In this document: positions 1 to 9,799 of the stretch, piece after piece
Layout: each line of letters starts with the position of its first letter
Position numbering within the stretch: position 1 is the first letter of the stretch
Assembly (NCBI GenBank): GCA_011503125.2
Contig: WWBZ02000001.1
Span: 2,480,001-2,544,000, forward strand
Length of the DNA: 64,000 nucleotides
Direction: 5' to 3'
Source: Botryosphaeria dothidea
Taxonomy: Eukaryota > Ascomycota > Dothideomycetes > Botryosphaeriales > Botryosphaeriaceae
Translations under genes and position numbers: made by a program
Notes under the pieces: generated by a model
What the model was told of the DNA's origin: nothing
The model's input: the letters and a program-made list of their open reading frames with translations, nothing else
The model's database searches: none

Positions 1-1194
1 TGAGGTAAACTCAAGGCTTGGTCGGCCTCATCCGGATAATAACCCAGCGGAGCCATTGTTCCCGTGGACAAGCGAGACGGCAGATCGTACATGACAGGTG
101 TGATAGCATCGATTAACTAGTCACTTGTTAGCCCCAGACTATCGCTGTTTAACATGAGTGATTTTTAATCATACCTCATCGTTGGTGAACTTTGGGTCTG
201 ACAAAATGCTGTCAACACACCACCGCTCTCCATTGCCATTCGGCTGGAACTTCTCCTGCAAGTTCCACAGATCCGGCCAAGTCCTTTCGAGCGCCGGGAC
301 CATCTCGACCACGTATGGTTGAAATTCCTTGGGTAATGTATCCCACGGACTCGCAGTGGTCTTGGCCTCCTCCAGAGAATCCAAATACATGGTCTGGTTG
401 ATGACGAACATGATGCGCGGTTTGTCTGATTCGTCGCCATCACCGGGCTGCTCCATGTCCGAACGGAACGTCAGGTAGAACAGGTCCACACCGTACTATG
501 GCACTTTTTCCTTCGTCTCCAACACCTGCTTCAACAACGGCTTGAAGATTTCGGTCGAATCGACAATGATTGTGGTGTCGAACGGCTTTTTGGCCGGGAT
601 CGTTCTCGCCCAGATCCTCGTGATCACGCCGAAGAACCCTTGACCACTACCCGGAAAAGCCCAGAAGAGATCCGGATTCTGCGTCTTGCTGGCAATCACC
701 ACTTCTCCACGCGGGGTGACGATTTCCAGCTGTGTGATCCAGGAGCCGCTGGTGTATCCCCACCCTCGCATAAAGCAGCCTTGGCCGCTGGCAAGCAGGA
801 AGCCCCCGATTCCGACACTTCGAGAGTGACCCCAGGGGAGGAATCGTCGGAGGGCTAGAAGTTCGGTGGCTAACTCCTCAAATACATGCCCTGGGCTGAA
901 GGAGACAATCTTGGTCCGGGTGTCAAAGTCGACGCTCTTGTTGAGGTTCTTGGTGTCGATCAAGATGCCTTTTTCCACGAGCGAAAAGCAGAAGAAAAGG
1001 TGGCCGCCGGAGCGGACACCTACCTTCAGTCCCTGGCTTTTTGCTCGGGCAATTATGGATGCAACCTCAGCCGTGGTCGTTGGTGTGTAAATTTCCGCAG
1101 GTGCAGCATCGGGGACGCGCCCATTAAAGAACCTCCGACGGGCTTTGTGGTAGCCCTCGGAGGTGGGAGTCAAGCTTTGAAGAGATGTCGACAT
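1..1194 (-). pseudogene. Berberine-bridge-like FAD-linked oxidoreductase, 3' partial, one in-frame stop
   Basis: This is a BBE/PCMH-type FAD oxidase fragment that runs off the left edge of the window. The N-terminal FAD-binding part has the histidine motif VRSGGH (the usual covalent FAD site) and GIGGFLLASGQG. The cysteine that many BBE enzymes use as a second flavin link is absent, since the equivalent stretch reads GHSRSVG. Translation from the ATG at 1194 runs 232 codons to a TAG at 496-498. The same frame then continues without a gap into YGVDLFYLTF and typical BBE sequence to 175. A 58-base intron (117-174, GTATGA donor, GCTAAC branch, TAG acceptor) joins it to LIDAITPVMYD and on to base 1. 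No GT donor of workable length could splice the TAG out, so I call it a nonsense-mutated gene. A base-call error at one position is the alternative. The family oxidises alcohols, sugars or alkaloid-like metabolites and is common in fungal secondary metabolism. Confidence 0.82.
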
Positions 1195-1816
1195 TTTTGT
1201 GCGGTGCGATGTTTGAGTGAGTAAAGGAATACTTCTAGTCTGACAGGTAAAGCAGCATACTTCCTACATGTACATATACTGTTTGAAAGACCAGTGGCCA
1301 CCCGTAGAAGCGCCGCTTTGAGGCTGCCGCTGACCTCCCCACCTGCTGCTGAGACAATGCTGGGTGGCTACGCACAAGCGCCACCTAAGCAACTAAACCA
1401 GTAGGACTTGCCTGACTGAATGCCTTACACCCATTGACGGGGTTGTTTCCGTGGGGCATTGCATTGTTTTTGTCACGCGGCTGACGATTTGCAGCCCGGA
1501 AAGGGGGGAACTTCTCGTCAACATATCGTAGAGCATACCAGGGCAAAATCCTTCTGCAATCGTTCTCAGATGTGAAAATTCTGAGTATTTATCTTCCCGA
1601 CGAGTAATGACATACTGCTTTCAATCTATTTGAAGCGTGAAAATGCCTTACGGATAGCTTGTTCATCTAACATATTGGAAACACTGTCGTCTGATTCATT
1701 ACGTAGCATCATGATATGCTCTTAAAGAGGCTGGATTGATGATAACAAAAATCTCTCAAATCAATGACTTGGCGGTTTGGCTATTGGATATGCTTAACTA
1801 AGCCTTATACATAAGT
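1195..1816. other. Intergenic region
   Basis: These 622 bases lie upstream of the FAD oxidase and downstream of the SnoaL-like gene. I see no convincing coding sequence or RNA gene. The part from about 1560 to 1810 is AT-rich. Confidence 0.6.
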
Positions 1817-2317
1817 TCACAACCTTGCTCCAAGCCTCGGCTTACTGACTACCGCCGGCTTGATCCTCCCGGCATTCAAAGTTTTCATGCGCCCCTGCTC
1901 ATCAAGATCATAGAATATCACAAATGGTGCCTTGTATCCTCCACCCTTCTGGACTGGCGGTCCGACATCGTAAAACGGCTATTTAATCTAAACGTTAGTA
2001 TTCTCATCAATCACGCTGCCAATCGGTGACATCAGTCTCACCTCGTCAAAGTCGATAAGAGCGGTGAACGTAATGTCCTCGGTCAAAGCAACCGCTTTCT
2101 CGCCAATGAAGACATGCTCAACCTCTAGATATTCGAGAATCCGCTTGCGAGCTTCCTTGAACCATTTGATGATTTCGTCTTTGCCTTTAACGACGGTGGC
2201 GCCGAGATTCATCTCCACATCCGGAGAGTAGAAAGAAGCGTATGTATCGTAGTCATTGGTGTTGAATGCTACGATGTAACGATCGAGGTCTTCCCTGGTC
2301 CGAACGCTTGATGACAT
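1817..2317 (-). CDS. SnoaL-like / NTF2-fold small enzyme, 145 aa, one intron
   Basis: This is a small protein of the SnoaL-like branch of the NTF2 fold, a family that includes polyketide cyclases, dehydratases and isomerases. Exon 1 (2042-2317) starts MSSSVRTREDLDRYIVAFN and carries the NDYDTYASFYSPDVEMNLG pattern. A 63-base intron (1979-2041) has donor GTGAGA, branch ACTAAC and acceptor TAG. Exon 2 (1817-1978) reads PFYDVGPPVQKGGGYKAPF and then VIFYDLDEQGRMKTLN, the usual last beta strands of the family. The spliced length suits a complete single domain. Without the splice the frame stops early, so an intron-blind call would truncate it. It sits between two broken oxidoreductase genes and is the only one of the three without a visible lesion. 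Its substrate cannot be read from sequence. Confidence 0.82.
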
Positions 2318-3037
2318 GGTCTGCGATTTGGGAAACGTAGTGGCTGGAAGGATGTTGCTGGTATCTTAGTTCGAACTGTAAATGAAGAGCAGAATATTGG
2401 AACACCAAGAAAGCTAAATGCTATGTATGTACCCTAATAGTCGTGCATTGAAAGCGGATTGGTGAAGTGACGGCTCATCCCGGTAAGGTGGTACCGGTCA
2501 GGGTGGCTCGGGTGGCGCGGGTGGCTACCGGTGATCATCCCCACTCGGATCAATCTGAAGCTGAAGCAGGCCTCAAAATACCCACCCACTATAGGGAAAA
2601 AACCTCTGAGCATGCGCCGTGTCTCAATTGCCACCTCGGTTTTCTAGATCTGATCTGGACGAGTACGCGTAACACCTATGGATCTCTTCCGTAAGCAGGC
2701 GGGGACTCCGCGATAGCCACTCAGCCTGACCAGAATTCTACAGTGTAGTGAAATTAGATCCCTGCACATACTAAATCATAGGTATATAAGCTTATTTCAG
2801 TGTTACTGGTTGTGTCCATTGGGAACTCTCCGCTTGCTCTTCCGTTGCCCTCGTTCTTGCGTTGTTGAGTTAGTTTATTCCTGTACCTTTGTGGATGCAT
2901 ACAGAGTATCATCAATTGGCTTTTCCCCTGCAGAGCCCAAACCTTATTGTACTGCGGATACGAAGCCGCGATTGTTGCTCTACAAAACAAGTGAGTGGTC
3001 CTACCCTGCAGAAAGGGAACTTCCAGTACACTAACGC
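2318..3037. other. Divergent intergenic region between the SnoaL-like gene and the SDR gene
   Basis: These 720 bases should contain the promoters of both flanking genes. The one obvious structure is a GC-rich triple repeat described in the next entry. I see no supported gene here. Confidence 0.55.
2501..2527. repeat. Three tandem GGGTGGCNN units flanked by ACCGGT
   Basis: The unit GGGTGGC plus two variable bases is repeated three times in direct tandem. The palindrome ACCGGT occurs just before the array (about 2493-2498) and again just after it (about 2527-2532). The array lies between two divergently transcribed enzyme genes. Spaced direct repeats in such a position can be transcription-factor sites, for example for binuclear zinc cluster regulators, but that is inference. 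Confidence 0.5.
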
Positions 3038-3853
3038 ATGTTGCATGATGTAGCGTGGCACCCGATGTCGCTCCCAGGGAAAACGCTGGCTGGGAAGGTT
3101 GCCTTGATTAGTGGGTCGTCCGCTGGCTTGGGCGCTGCAATCGCTCGAGAGCTGTTCTGGCGCGGAGCCTCCGTGGTCATCAACTACCCCTACCCAAGCG
3201 AAAAAGCCAACGCAGACAACGTGTTGAAGAGCCTCGGCGCCACATCAAAGTCAATTGCCGTCGAAGCAGACCTATCAACCGCCGACGGACCACAAATCCT
3301 TGCAGATGCAGCGGCGAACGCGTTCGGCAAGATTGATATCCTGATCAATAGCGCCGGCATCAACCGCCTAACCAGTGTGGACGATCTGGACGATGTAAAA
3401 GTTTCTGAGACTTGGGCAGACACCGTGAATTTGAATGGCAGGGGGACTTTCTTCCTGACGAGGGCCGTCCTTAAGCATCTTTCCCGACAGAATTCCCGCA
3501 TGGTCAATATTGGCAGCGGAGCCTCTTTCACACCAAGTGCAGCGCACAGTATTTACGCTGGTACAAAGGGTATGGTCGATTGCTACACGTAGTGCTGGGC
3601 GAAAGAGTTACCTCGGAAGTATGGATGCACAGTCAATGCTGTGTCTCCTGGCGTTGTTGGAACAGACGCATTCCATGCTGCACCTAAAGAGATCAAAGAG
3701 TCGTTGCAGCCTATGATTGATAGCACTCCGGTTGCTCCTCGGGTGTAGCCACCCGAGGAGGTGGCGTGGACGGTTGCCACATTGTGTGAAGAAAAGGGAG
3801 GCTGGTTGAATGGCGTCATTATTCCCGTCTCGGGCGGATCATCCATGCTTTGA
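3038..3853 (+). pseudogene. Short-chain dehydrogenase/reductase with two in-frame stops
   Basis: This is a classical SDR with a Rossmann cofactor motif (VALISGSSAGLGAAIA, TGxxxGxG-like), the NSAG motif (ILINSAGIN), a catalytic Ser in VNIGSGASF, and YAGTKG, which supplies the Tyr and Lys of YxxxK. The reading frame is interrupted by TAG at 3590-3592, right after the catalytic region. It continues in the same frame with CWAKELPRKYGCTVNAVSPG, the expected SDR sequence. A second TAG at 3746-3748 falls just before PPEEVAWTVATL, and the frame then runs to GGSSML and a TGA at 3851-3853. Removing only the two TAG codons leaves a full-length SDR of about 270 residues with no indel. The family reduces ketones or oxidises alcohols using NAD(P). 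Together with the oxidase and the SnoaL-like gene it looks like part of a decaying tailoring cluster. Confidence 0.85.
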
Positions 3854-4139
3854 AAAGTGCTGTGCATAGTCAATCTCCTGATGTTAGCATACCCGATAGT
3901 TGTCACAATCACAGGCGTGGAAATAGCACAGGTGTGTAAATAGAAGTCCGATTCCCGACCACACTGTTATGTTCACATGAGTAACATTTTGACTCAAAGT
4001 TGTTTTGCAAGCTACGATGAAGTGCTGAGGTATCTTGTCCCCTTACCTGTCCAAGCAAATTACTCCCCCAAACGCCAATATATGCTTTTTGACCCCAAGG
4101 CGCCCTCACAATAATTTTGCTTTCCAGCCTTTTGGCATC

Positions 4140-5837
4140 TCATGCGCCCTTCCGTGCAAATCTTGCCAATGCAGGGCCGTACTTCTCCTTCTCTCTTTGG
4201 AGGCCGGCCTGCTCCCGCTTGTTCTGCTCCTTCAGCGCCTGCTGCAATCTCACCCGCTTCTCATCAATGACATTCTTCTGTCCTCTCTTCCGCAGATACT
4301 TTCTCAGTGCGCTGTTCTTGCCACGCCCCCTGTTTTTCAGCTTCTCGACAATATCCTCTGGCTTCGCATCCAGATTCTTCTCCTTCTGACGAGTCTCAGC
4401 AGATGCCAGGTCAACATCGCCGATGAAGTTGGGGTTGAGCGAGATCATCTCTGGCTGCAGCTTGTTGAGCAGTTGCTTCACTTCGGCCTCCTGGCGTTGC
4501 TTGGTGTTCTCGTATGGGTTGGCCTCGAGGGCATCGAAGTTGGGCTCACCGGCCCCAGGAACGATGATGCTGCTGAAGCCCTTGTTGTGCGAGACGCCAA
4601 GAATATCTTCGTAAGGGCACCATCTTACGCGCTCGATGTTGTTTCCTTCACCTCCCCATGCCATGTAGGGCGATTGCACCTTCTGTTGGTCCTCCAATGC
4701 CCTGTCAAATAAGCCCCTCCATACGGACACTTGCGTACCCCAGCCCACGGCAGTCAAATTCCGGTCGGAGATGGCCACAGAAGATCCGGGCTGGCGGACG
4801 AAGTAGTTGTTGACTTCCTTGAACATGCGAATGTCCCAGACAGACATCTTCATGTCCTGACCTGTTGAAACCATGTATCGTCCTTCCCTATCCATTGCAA
4901 TGCTTCGTACCGGGCCTCGATGTGCGAGTAACTTGACGAGTGGGTCTGTAGAGTTGGGCGACCATAGCGAAACTTGGCCGTTCTGATGTCCGACGTGTAA
5001 TATGGCATTGTACGGGTTCTGGGCAAAGGCGGTGGGAGAGCCTTGTCTTGTAGGGAGTTCGATGACCATCTGGCCGGTCGAGGTGTCGGTGTATTTGAGG
5101 TAGCCAGCATTACCGATGCTCGCAAGGAGAAAGTGGTAGGGCAGGAACTCGAGGTGGGTTACATCGATGTGCTTTTGCAGCTTGTGGATCTCGACTCCCT
5201 GGTGATCGTAAATGTAGACGTACTTCTTCTGGGCGACAGCAAAGCTCTGGTTGTTATGCAGCCACTTGGCGTCTCTGACAGTCTCGCCAAGCTGCAGCTC
5301 ACAGCCCAGTTTGCCGTCGCGCCAATCCATGGTTGCAACATGACCCTTCCTCCCCGCCAACAAGAGCTCCCGTCCATTACGCGTGTAGTCGGTGACGTAA
5401 GGACCCAGGTCAGTGAGCTTCAATTCAAAGCCCTTCTTGGCCGTCTCGACGGCGACATCATCATAGATGTCCTCCTGGCGGATCTTGTAGGTGCGTTCGA
5501 GTTCGGTCTCGGGCTCGAGAAAGCCGCTCTGGTGCTCGAGTAGGATCTCGGCGTCGTGGGCTTTGAGTGCAGCATCTCTGCGCCTTTGCTCCTGGCGCCT
5601 GATCTCGGAGCGCAGCTTCTTGTCCTTGATATCCTTGATTTTTATTTTGCCGTTGCTGCGGCCATACCTGCCCTCGGCGACCTGGAGGCGGGCTTTCTCT
5701 TCGGCTTGTTCGCGATCGTGGGTCGAGGTGGGCGCTTTCGAGGACTCCCGGGCGACCTCTTTGCCCTTGGACGATTCGTCGCGCAGCACAGGGCTGTCGG
5801 CGTGCATGGTGTCGACTTTTAGGGTGGTTGGAGTCAT
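4140..5837 (-). CDS. utp7: Utp7 / BING4-type WD40 protein of the small-subunit processome
   Basis: This is the 565-residue homologue of yeast Utp7 (human WDR46/BING4), a U3 snoRNP-associated factor needed for 18S rRNA maturation in the nucleolus. It has a lysine/arginine-rich N-terminus (about residues 60-110, with KIKIKDIKDKKLRSEIRRQ) and a central WD40 propeller with repeats such as STGQDMKMSVWDIRMFKEV. The conserved BING4 C-terminal domain follows (NPNFIGDVDLASAE, then GRGKNSALRKYLRKRGQKN). The frame is open upstream to 6149, but I start at the ATG at 5837 (MTPTTLKVDTMHADS). The upstream extension is GC-rich, low-complexity and overlaps the promoter of the divergent gene. No introns are needed. 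The protein is essential in yeast. Confidence 0.93.
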   Translation of the reverse strand: MTPTTLKVDTMHADSPVLRDESSKGKEVARESSKAPTSTHDREQAEEKARLQVAEGRYGRSNGKIKIKDIKDKKLRSEIRRQEQRRRDAALKAHDAEILLEHQSGFLEPETELERTYKIRQEDIYDDVAVETAKKGFELKLTDLGPYVTDYTRNGRELLLAGRKGHVATMDWRDGKLGCELQLGETVRDAKWLHNNQSFAVAQKKYVYIYDHQGVEIHKLQKHIDVTHLEFLPYHFLLASIGNAGYLKYTDTSTGQMVIELPTRQGSPTAFAQNPYNAILHVGHQNGQVSLWSPNSTDPLVKLLAHRGPVRSIAMDREGRYMVSTGQDMKMSVWDIRMFKEVNNYFVRQPGSSVAISDRNLTAVGWGTQVSVWRGLFDRALEDQQKVQSPYMAWGGEGNNIERVRWCPYEDILGVSHNKGFSSIIVPGAGEPNFDALEANPYENTKQRQEAEVKQLLNKLQPEMISLNPNFIGDVDLASAETRQKEKNLDAKPEDIVEKLKNRGRGKNSALRKYLRKRGQKNVIDEKRVRLQQALKEQNKREQAGLQREKEKYGPALARFARKGA

Positions 5838-6133
5838 GGTGAAACAGAGCGAGGGCAGAGAAGCAGCCTGCGGCGCGCGCGTTCGAAAAAGTTGCCCCGG
5901 TCGGAGTTTGCATGCGCCGACGGCGGTTGGTAGGGCTGGCAGGCTGGGTGGCCGCGGGCTTGGCGGCTTTGACACGTTTGCCGCGTCGCCGCCGCGCTTC
6001 TGCTCCAACATTATTTCCGCAGACCTCGCCGCCTCTCCGCCTCCCCAGCCGAACACGTCGCTTCTCCTCCCACCCCAAGCGATTTCCACGAGTCTCGCCC
6101 CCAGCGAGCTCGTCCGAGCCCCTCCCATCCCGG
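5838..6133. promoter_or_regulatory. Bidirectional promoter between utp7 and the AAA ATPase
   Basis: Only 296 GC-rich bases separate the two divergent start codons, so both genes must share this interval for initiation. Reading frames on both strands happen to stay open across it, which makes the N-termini of both proteins look longer than they probably are. I see no TATA box. Confidence 0.6.
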
Positions 6134-9100
6134 ATGCATGCCGTGACATGGCGGTCCGCGCGCGCTGCCCGTAGAATTCCCGCCCAGTTCATCGCCGGCC
6201 GACGATTTCCGCCGCGTCTGAGGTCCTTCCACCGCGCCGCCCGCCTGCACAACTCGAACGCCCCCCCGAGCGAGCCACGCGACCCTGCTGCTCCCGCCGC
6301 CTCCGAACACGGCAATGAGAAGGACAGCCAATCTCCCAATGGCTTGCGCCCTGCCGCTGAGAATGAACAACAGGACTCCAGTCCGGAGATAGCAGCCGAA
6401 GTGGCTGGAGAATCACCCACCGTGATAGCCGAGAAGCTACGGAAGAATAGGGAGAGAACCAGAGTATATCAGGCTGCCTTGAAGCGCTCCTCCCGGAACA
6501 AGCAGAGCGAGGATTTCCCGCCTATCCACATTCCAAATCGCTTCCTGGCCCAGAATGTTACTATCCGCGAGGATCGGGCCTCCCCCAGAGATTCATTCCA
6601 ATTCGACAGTTTTGGGTATCCTCCGGGAAGAGGGCCGCCCAAGCCCGAGGCAGGCGGGAATTTGAGTCTCTCTTACGTCTTGCCTAAAGCCTCATCCGAA
6701 TCGTCCACGCTCTTGTCTCAGATACGGCCGGAAGTAGAAGAGAAGGCCAGGCTATCGTTACCTCTGCCGCAGAGACTATACGAACTTCTGGAGAAGACTG
6801 CAGCGAAAAAAAGTAAGGAAGCTGGCAGACCACGATATGAGGATATCCTGGAGTATGTGAACAAGGTCTATTCCGAGGACAGTGCCCCAACCTCGGATCC
6901 CGAGAAAGCCGGTGCCAACGAAGCTTCGCCAAAGATTACCTCTGTCGACAAAAGTCTTCACTTTGTCCTCTACCTAGAAGTCCTCGCCGCCATCGCTGGT
7001 AGCTTAAACACCGCCGGTCCTGATTTGGCCTCGTCCTTCCCGTCCGCAAAGTCCAATCTCATTCTTCACTCCCCTGTTGAAGGTGGTATGACCCGTCTGG
7101 ACCGCTTAGTGGAGGACGTCGCGCAGGATCTCTGTGCCGACCTCATCAAGGTCGATTCTCAAGATATCGCGGAGCTGGTGGGTGACTACCTCGGCGAGGG
7201 AACCGACCCTAATGCGTTTTCGCTCCGCTCTCTCGGCTACGATACGCATCGCTCTAGATCGGACGGATTCGAACTGGAAGAAGATGAGTACGATGATTTC
7301 GAAGCCGAAGAGGACACGGAGGAGGACCCCGGTACTGCTTCCTTTACTACGGCTCCCCGTACATCAGGTTCGTCGAAAGGAAGTAAGAAACATCAACCCT
7401 TCATAATACAAGGCGTACAGGCCTTGGATGCTGGCGACCTCTTCAAAATGCTGGGCGGGGCTGCGCGTGGGTCGGCTGGTCGAAATGCATCTATGGGGAC
7501 AGCTGAGTTCGTCTCGGCACCCTTCGGAAGGGACCAGTCTCCTGAGACGGCTCGGTGGAATGAGATGAAGCTTGGTGCCTACTTGGATGCTTTGCTTGGC
7601 TCTCCATCGACGAAGCGTGCGAATGTCCAGAAATGGCAGGTCGCCCGTGGAGCTGAGAAGAACGAGGAAGTGCGTGCCCCTGAGGACAAGAAGTCTGAAC
7701 AGTCAACATCAACAGAACCGCTCGTCATCGGACAAAAAGGAAACTGGCGATTAGCCCTCGATAAGGCAGACCTAGAAACACCTCAGAGCCCCGCGGAACA
7801 GCAACGCACGATTATTCTCATCAAGGATTATAAGGAACTCAGTGTCACACGACAAGGGTCAAGGGTCTTGGACAAGATCACTGAGCTTGTTCATAACAGA
7901 AGAAAAGAAGGCGCAGAGATTATGATCGTCGGCACCACTTCGTCGGCAGAATTGGTCCCGGAAATCTCTCGTTCAGCCATCCGCAGTCTACAGGCCGAGA
8001 ATGAGGATAGCTTTTTCAGAACCATCGTCGTTCCTTTAGGCGCAACATCCTTAAAGCCATCTATCGACGTCTTGAAAAGCATGGCAACCGACAACTGGAA
8101 GACGTTCAGCAGAGATGTAATCAACGACCCTGCGGACTTCGTTACGGCTGAGCGCAGGCGAAACTATCAGATCAACGCACGACACGTCCAGGATATGGTC
8201 CGGAGACTTGACCCAAGTGCCAAAATTGCTCATTCCCGGCCTTTCTACTCTCCTTTGGGTTTTCCAGGCATCGACTGGAAGTCACGAGTGCTTGCATTCC
8301 ACGAGGTTCATCGCCTTGTGCAGACTGCAATTGGCCTGCACCGTGCTGCAAGTAAAAGTCCTAAAGAACTGAGCGTAGACTTGATTTTCCTGGCAGGTAT
8401 CTTAATACGCATCAGCGACGACGTCAAGTTCTCTTGGGCCGCTCAAGAGCGCCAGAAAGACAAGGAGCCGAAAGACTCTATTCCGGAAGCCAGCAAAGCT
8501 GCACCTTCCAAGACTCCTTCCGACATGAAACTTGAGAAGGTTCAGAAATCGGCAAATAAGCATGAGAAGAAGCTGTTGGCAGGCGTCGTCAACCCCTCGA
8601 ACATCAAAACAACTTTCACCGATGTTCACGCACCGCAAGAAACCATTGACGCCCTCAAAACTATGACTTCACTTTCTCTCCTCCGCCCCGACGCCTTCAG
8701 CTATGGTGTACTTGCAACAGACAAAATCCCTGGTCTGCTTCTTTACGGCCCTCCTGGTACGGGTAAGACCCTTCTTGCCAAAGCCGTGGCCAAGGAGAGC
8801 GGCGCCACCGTTCTCGAGGTCAGCGGCAGCGAAGTCTACGACATGTACGTCGGCGAGGGCGAGAAGAACGTCCGCGCCATCTTCTCGCTCGCTCGCAAGC
8901 TCTCCCCGTGCGTAGTCTTCATCGACGAGGCCGATGCCATCTTCGGCAGCAGATCCGGCTCCCGTCATCGCACCTCCCACCGCGAAGTCCTCAACCAGTT
9001 CCTCAAGGAGTGGGATGGTATGAACGACCTCAGCGTGTTCATCATGGTCGCGACGAACAGGCCGTTCGACATGGACGACGCCGTGCTGAGACGACTGCCA

Positions 9101-9799
9101 AGGAGACTGTTGGTAGATCTGCCTACGCAGAAGGACAGAGAGCAAATTCTGAGGATCCACCTCAAGGACGAACAGCTCGACTCGGACGTCAAGTTGGACG
9201 AGCTGGCGGCGAAGACTCCGTTCTATTCCGGCTCGGATCTAAAGAACTTGTGCGTGGCCGCAGCGCTCACCTGCGTCCGCGAGGAGAACGAGATCGCGGC
9301 CGCCATCAGCGCGGGCCAAGAGGCCGGCTCTGAGGAGGAGGCAGTCACATCTACCGAGGAGAAGAGCAACGAAGATTCTCCTGCCACAAACACCGAGTCT
9401 TCACCCGACAGCGCTCCGGCCGGCAAGGCTTCGCCCGAGGAAGCCTTGGGCCGCGAATTCTTCGTTGCTCATCAACCAGCCGCAGGCGATGACTCTGCCG
9501 CGACGACCCCCACACCTGCTTCCCCCACCTCAAATAGTGCCAAGTCGTCGCTTTACCCAGCCAAGCGCACTCTCCTGCCCCACCACTTCGAGAAGGCGAT
9601 GCAGGAGATCAGCGCCAGCATCAGCGAGGACATGGCCAGCCTGACGGCGATCCGCAAGTTCGACGAGCAGTACGGCGACAAGCGCGGCAAGCGCAAGAAG
9701 AAGAGCAGCTGGGGATTTGCGGTCGCGGAGGATGTGGGACCGGGCGAGGAGGCGGCGAGGGTGAGGCCTTCGTCGCCTTCGGCATCGCCTGGACTCTGA
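6134..9799 (+). CDS. Mitochondrial-type AAA ATPase of the Msp1/ATAD1-spastin group, 1221 aa
   Basis: This is a large AAA-family ATPase. The chosen ATG at 6134 gives an N-terminus MHAVTWRSARAARRIPAQF that is rich in Arg and Ala and lacks acidic residues, as expected for a mitochondrial presequence. The earlier ATG at 5912 would add 74 low-complexity residues. A long variable region of about 830 residues, partly acidic, precedes the AAA core. Walker A is GPPGTGKT near residue 872, Walker B is VVFIDEAD near 926, sensor 1 is in VATNRPFD, and the arginine-finger region is AVLRRLPRR. A charged linker and a short helical C-terminus end the protein. Members of this group extract or remodel membrane proteins. 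The long N-terminal part suggests a fungus-specific member whose substrate is unknown. It has no introns and lies head-to-head with utp7. Confidence 0.85.
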   Translation: MHAVTWRSARAARRIPAQFIAGRRFPPRLRSFHRAARLHNSNAPPSEPRDPAAPAASEHGNEKDSQSPNGLRPAAENEQQDSSPEIAAEVAGESPTVIAEKLRKNRERTRVYQAALKRSSRNKQSEDFPPIHIPNRFLAQNVTIREDRASPRDSFQFDSFGYPPGRGPPKPEAGGNLSLSYVLPKASSESSTLLSQIRPEVEEKARLSLPLPQRLYELLEKTAAKKSKEAGRPRYEDILEYVNKVYSEDSAPTSDPEKAGANEASPKITSVDKSLHFVLYLEVLAAIAGSLNTAGPDLASSFPSAKSNLILHSPVEGGMTRLDRLVEDVAQDLCADLIKVDSQDIAELVGDYLGEGTDPNAFSLRSLGYDTHRSRSDGFELEEDEYDDFEAEEDTEEDPGTASFTTAPRTSGSSKGSKKHQPFIIQGVQALDAGDLFKMLGGAARGSAGRNASMGTAEFVSAPFGRDQSPETARWNEMKLGAYLDALLGSPSTKRANVQKWQVARGAEKNEEVRAPEDKKSEQSTSTEPLVIGQKGNWRLALDKADLETPQSPAEQQRTIILIKDYKELSVTRQGSRVLDKITELVHNRRKEGAEIMIVGTTSSAELVPEISRSAIRSLQAENEDSFFRTIVVPLGATSLKPSIDVLKSMATDNWKTFSRDVINDPADFVTAERRRNYQINARHVQDMVRRLDPSAKIAHSRPFYSPLGFPGIDWKSRVLAFHEVHRLVQTAIGLHRAASKSPKELSVDLIFLAGILIRISDDVKFSWAAQERQKDKEPKDSIPEASKAAPSKTPSDMKLEKVQKSANKHEKKLLAGVVNPSNIKTTFTDVHAPQETIDALKTMTSLSLLRPDAFSYGVLATDKIPGLLLYGPPGTGKTLLAKAVAKESGATVLEVSGSEVYDMYVGEGEKNVRAIFSLARKLSPCVVFIDEADAIFGSRSGSRHRTSHREVLNQFLKEWDGMNDLSVFIMVATNRPFDMDDAVLRRLPRRLLVDLPTQKDREQILRIHLKDEQLDSDVKLDELAAKTPFYSGSDLKNLCVAAALTCVREENEIAAAISAGQEAGSEEEAVTSTEEKSNEDSPATNTESSPDSAPAGKASPEEALGREFFVAHQPAAGDDSAATTPTPASPTSNSAKSSLYPAKRTLLPHHFEKAMQEISASISEDMASLTAIRKFDEQYGDKRGKRKKKSSWGFAVAEDVGPGEEAARVRPSSPSASPGL

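Noticed and set aside
5043..5543. 166-codon plus-strand frame inside utp7
   Set aside because: Antisense shadow of the WD40 repeats.
5461..6420. 319-codon minus-strand frame across the utp7/AAA promoter
   Set aside because: Arg/Gly/Ala-rich shadow of GC-rich DNA. It overlaps both real genes and has no domain.
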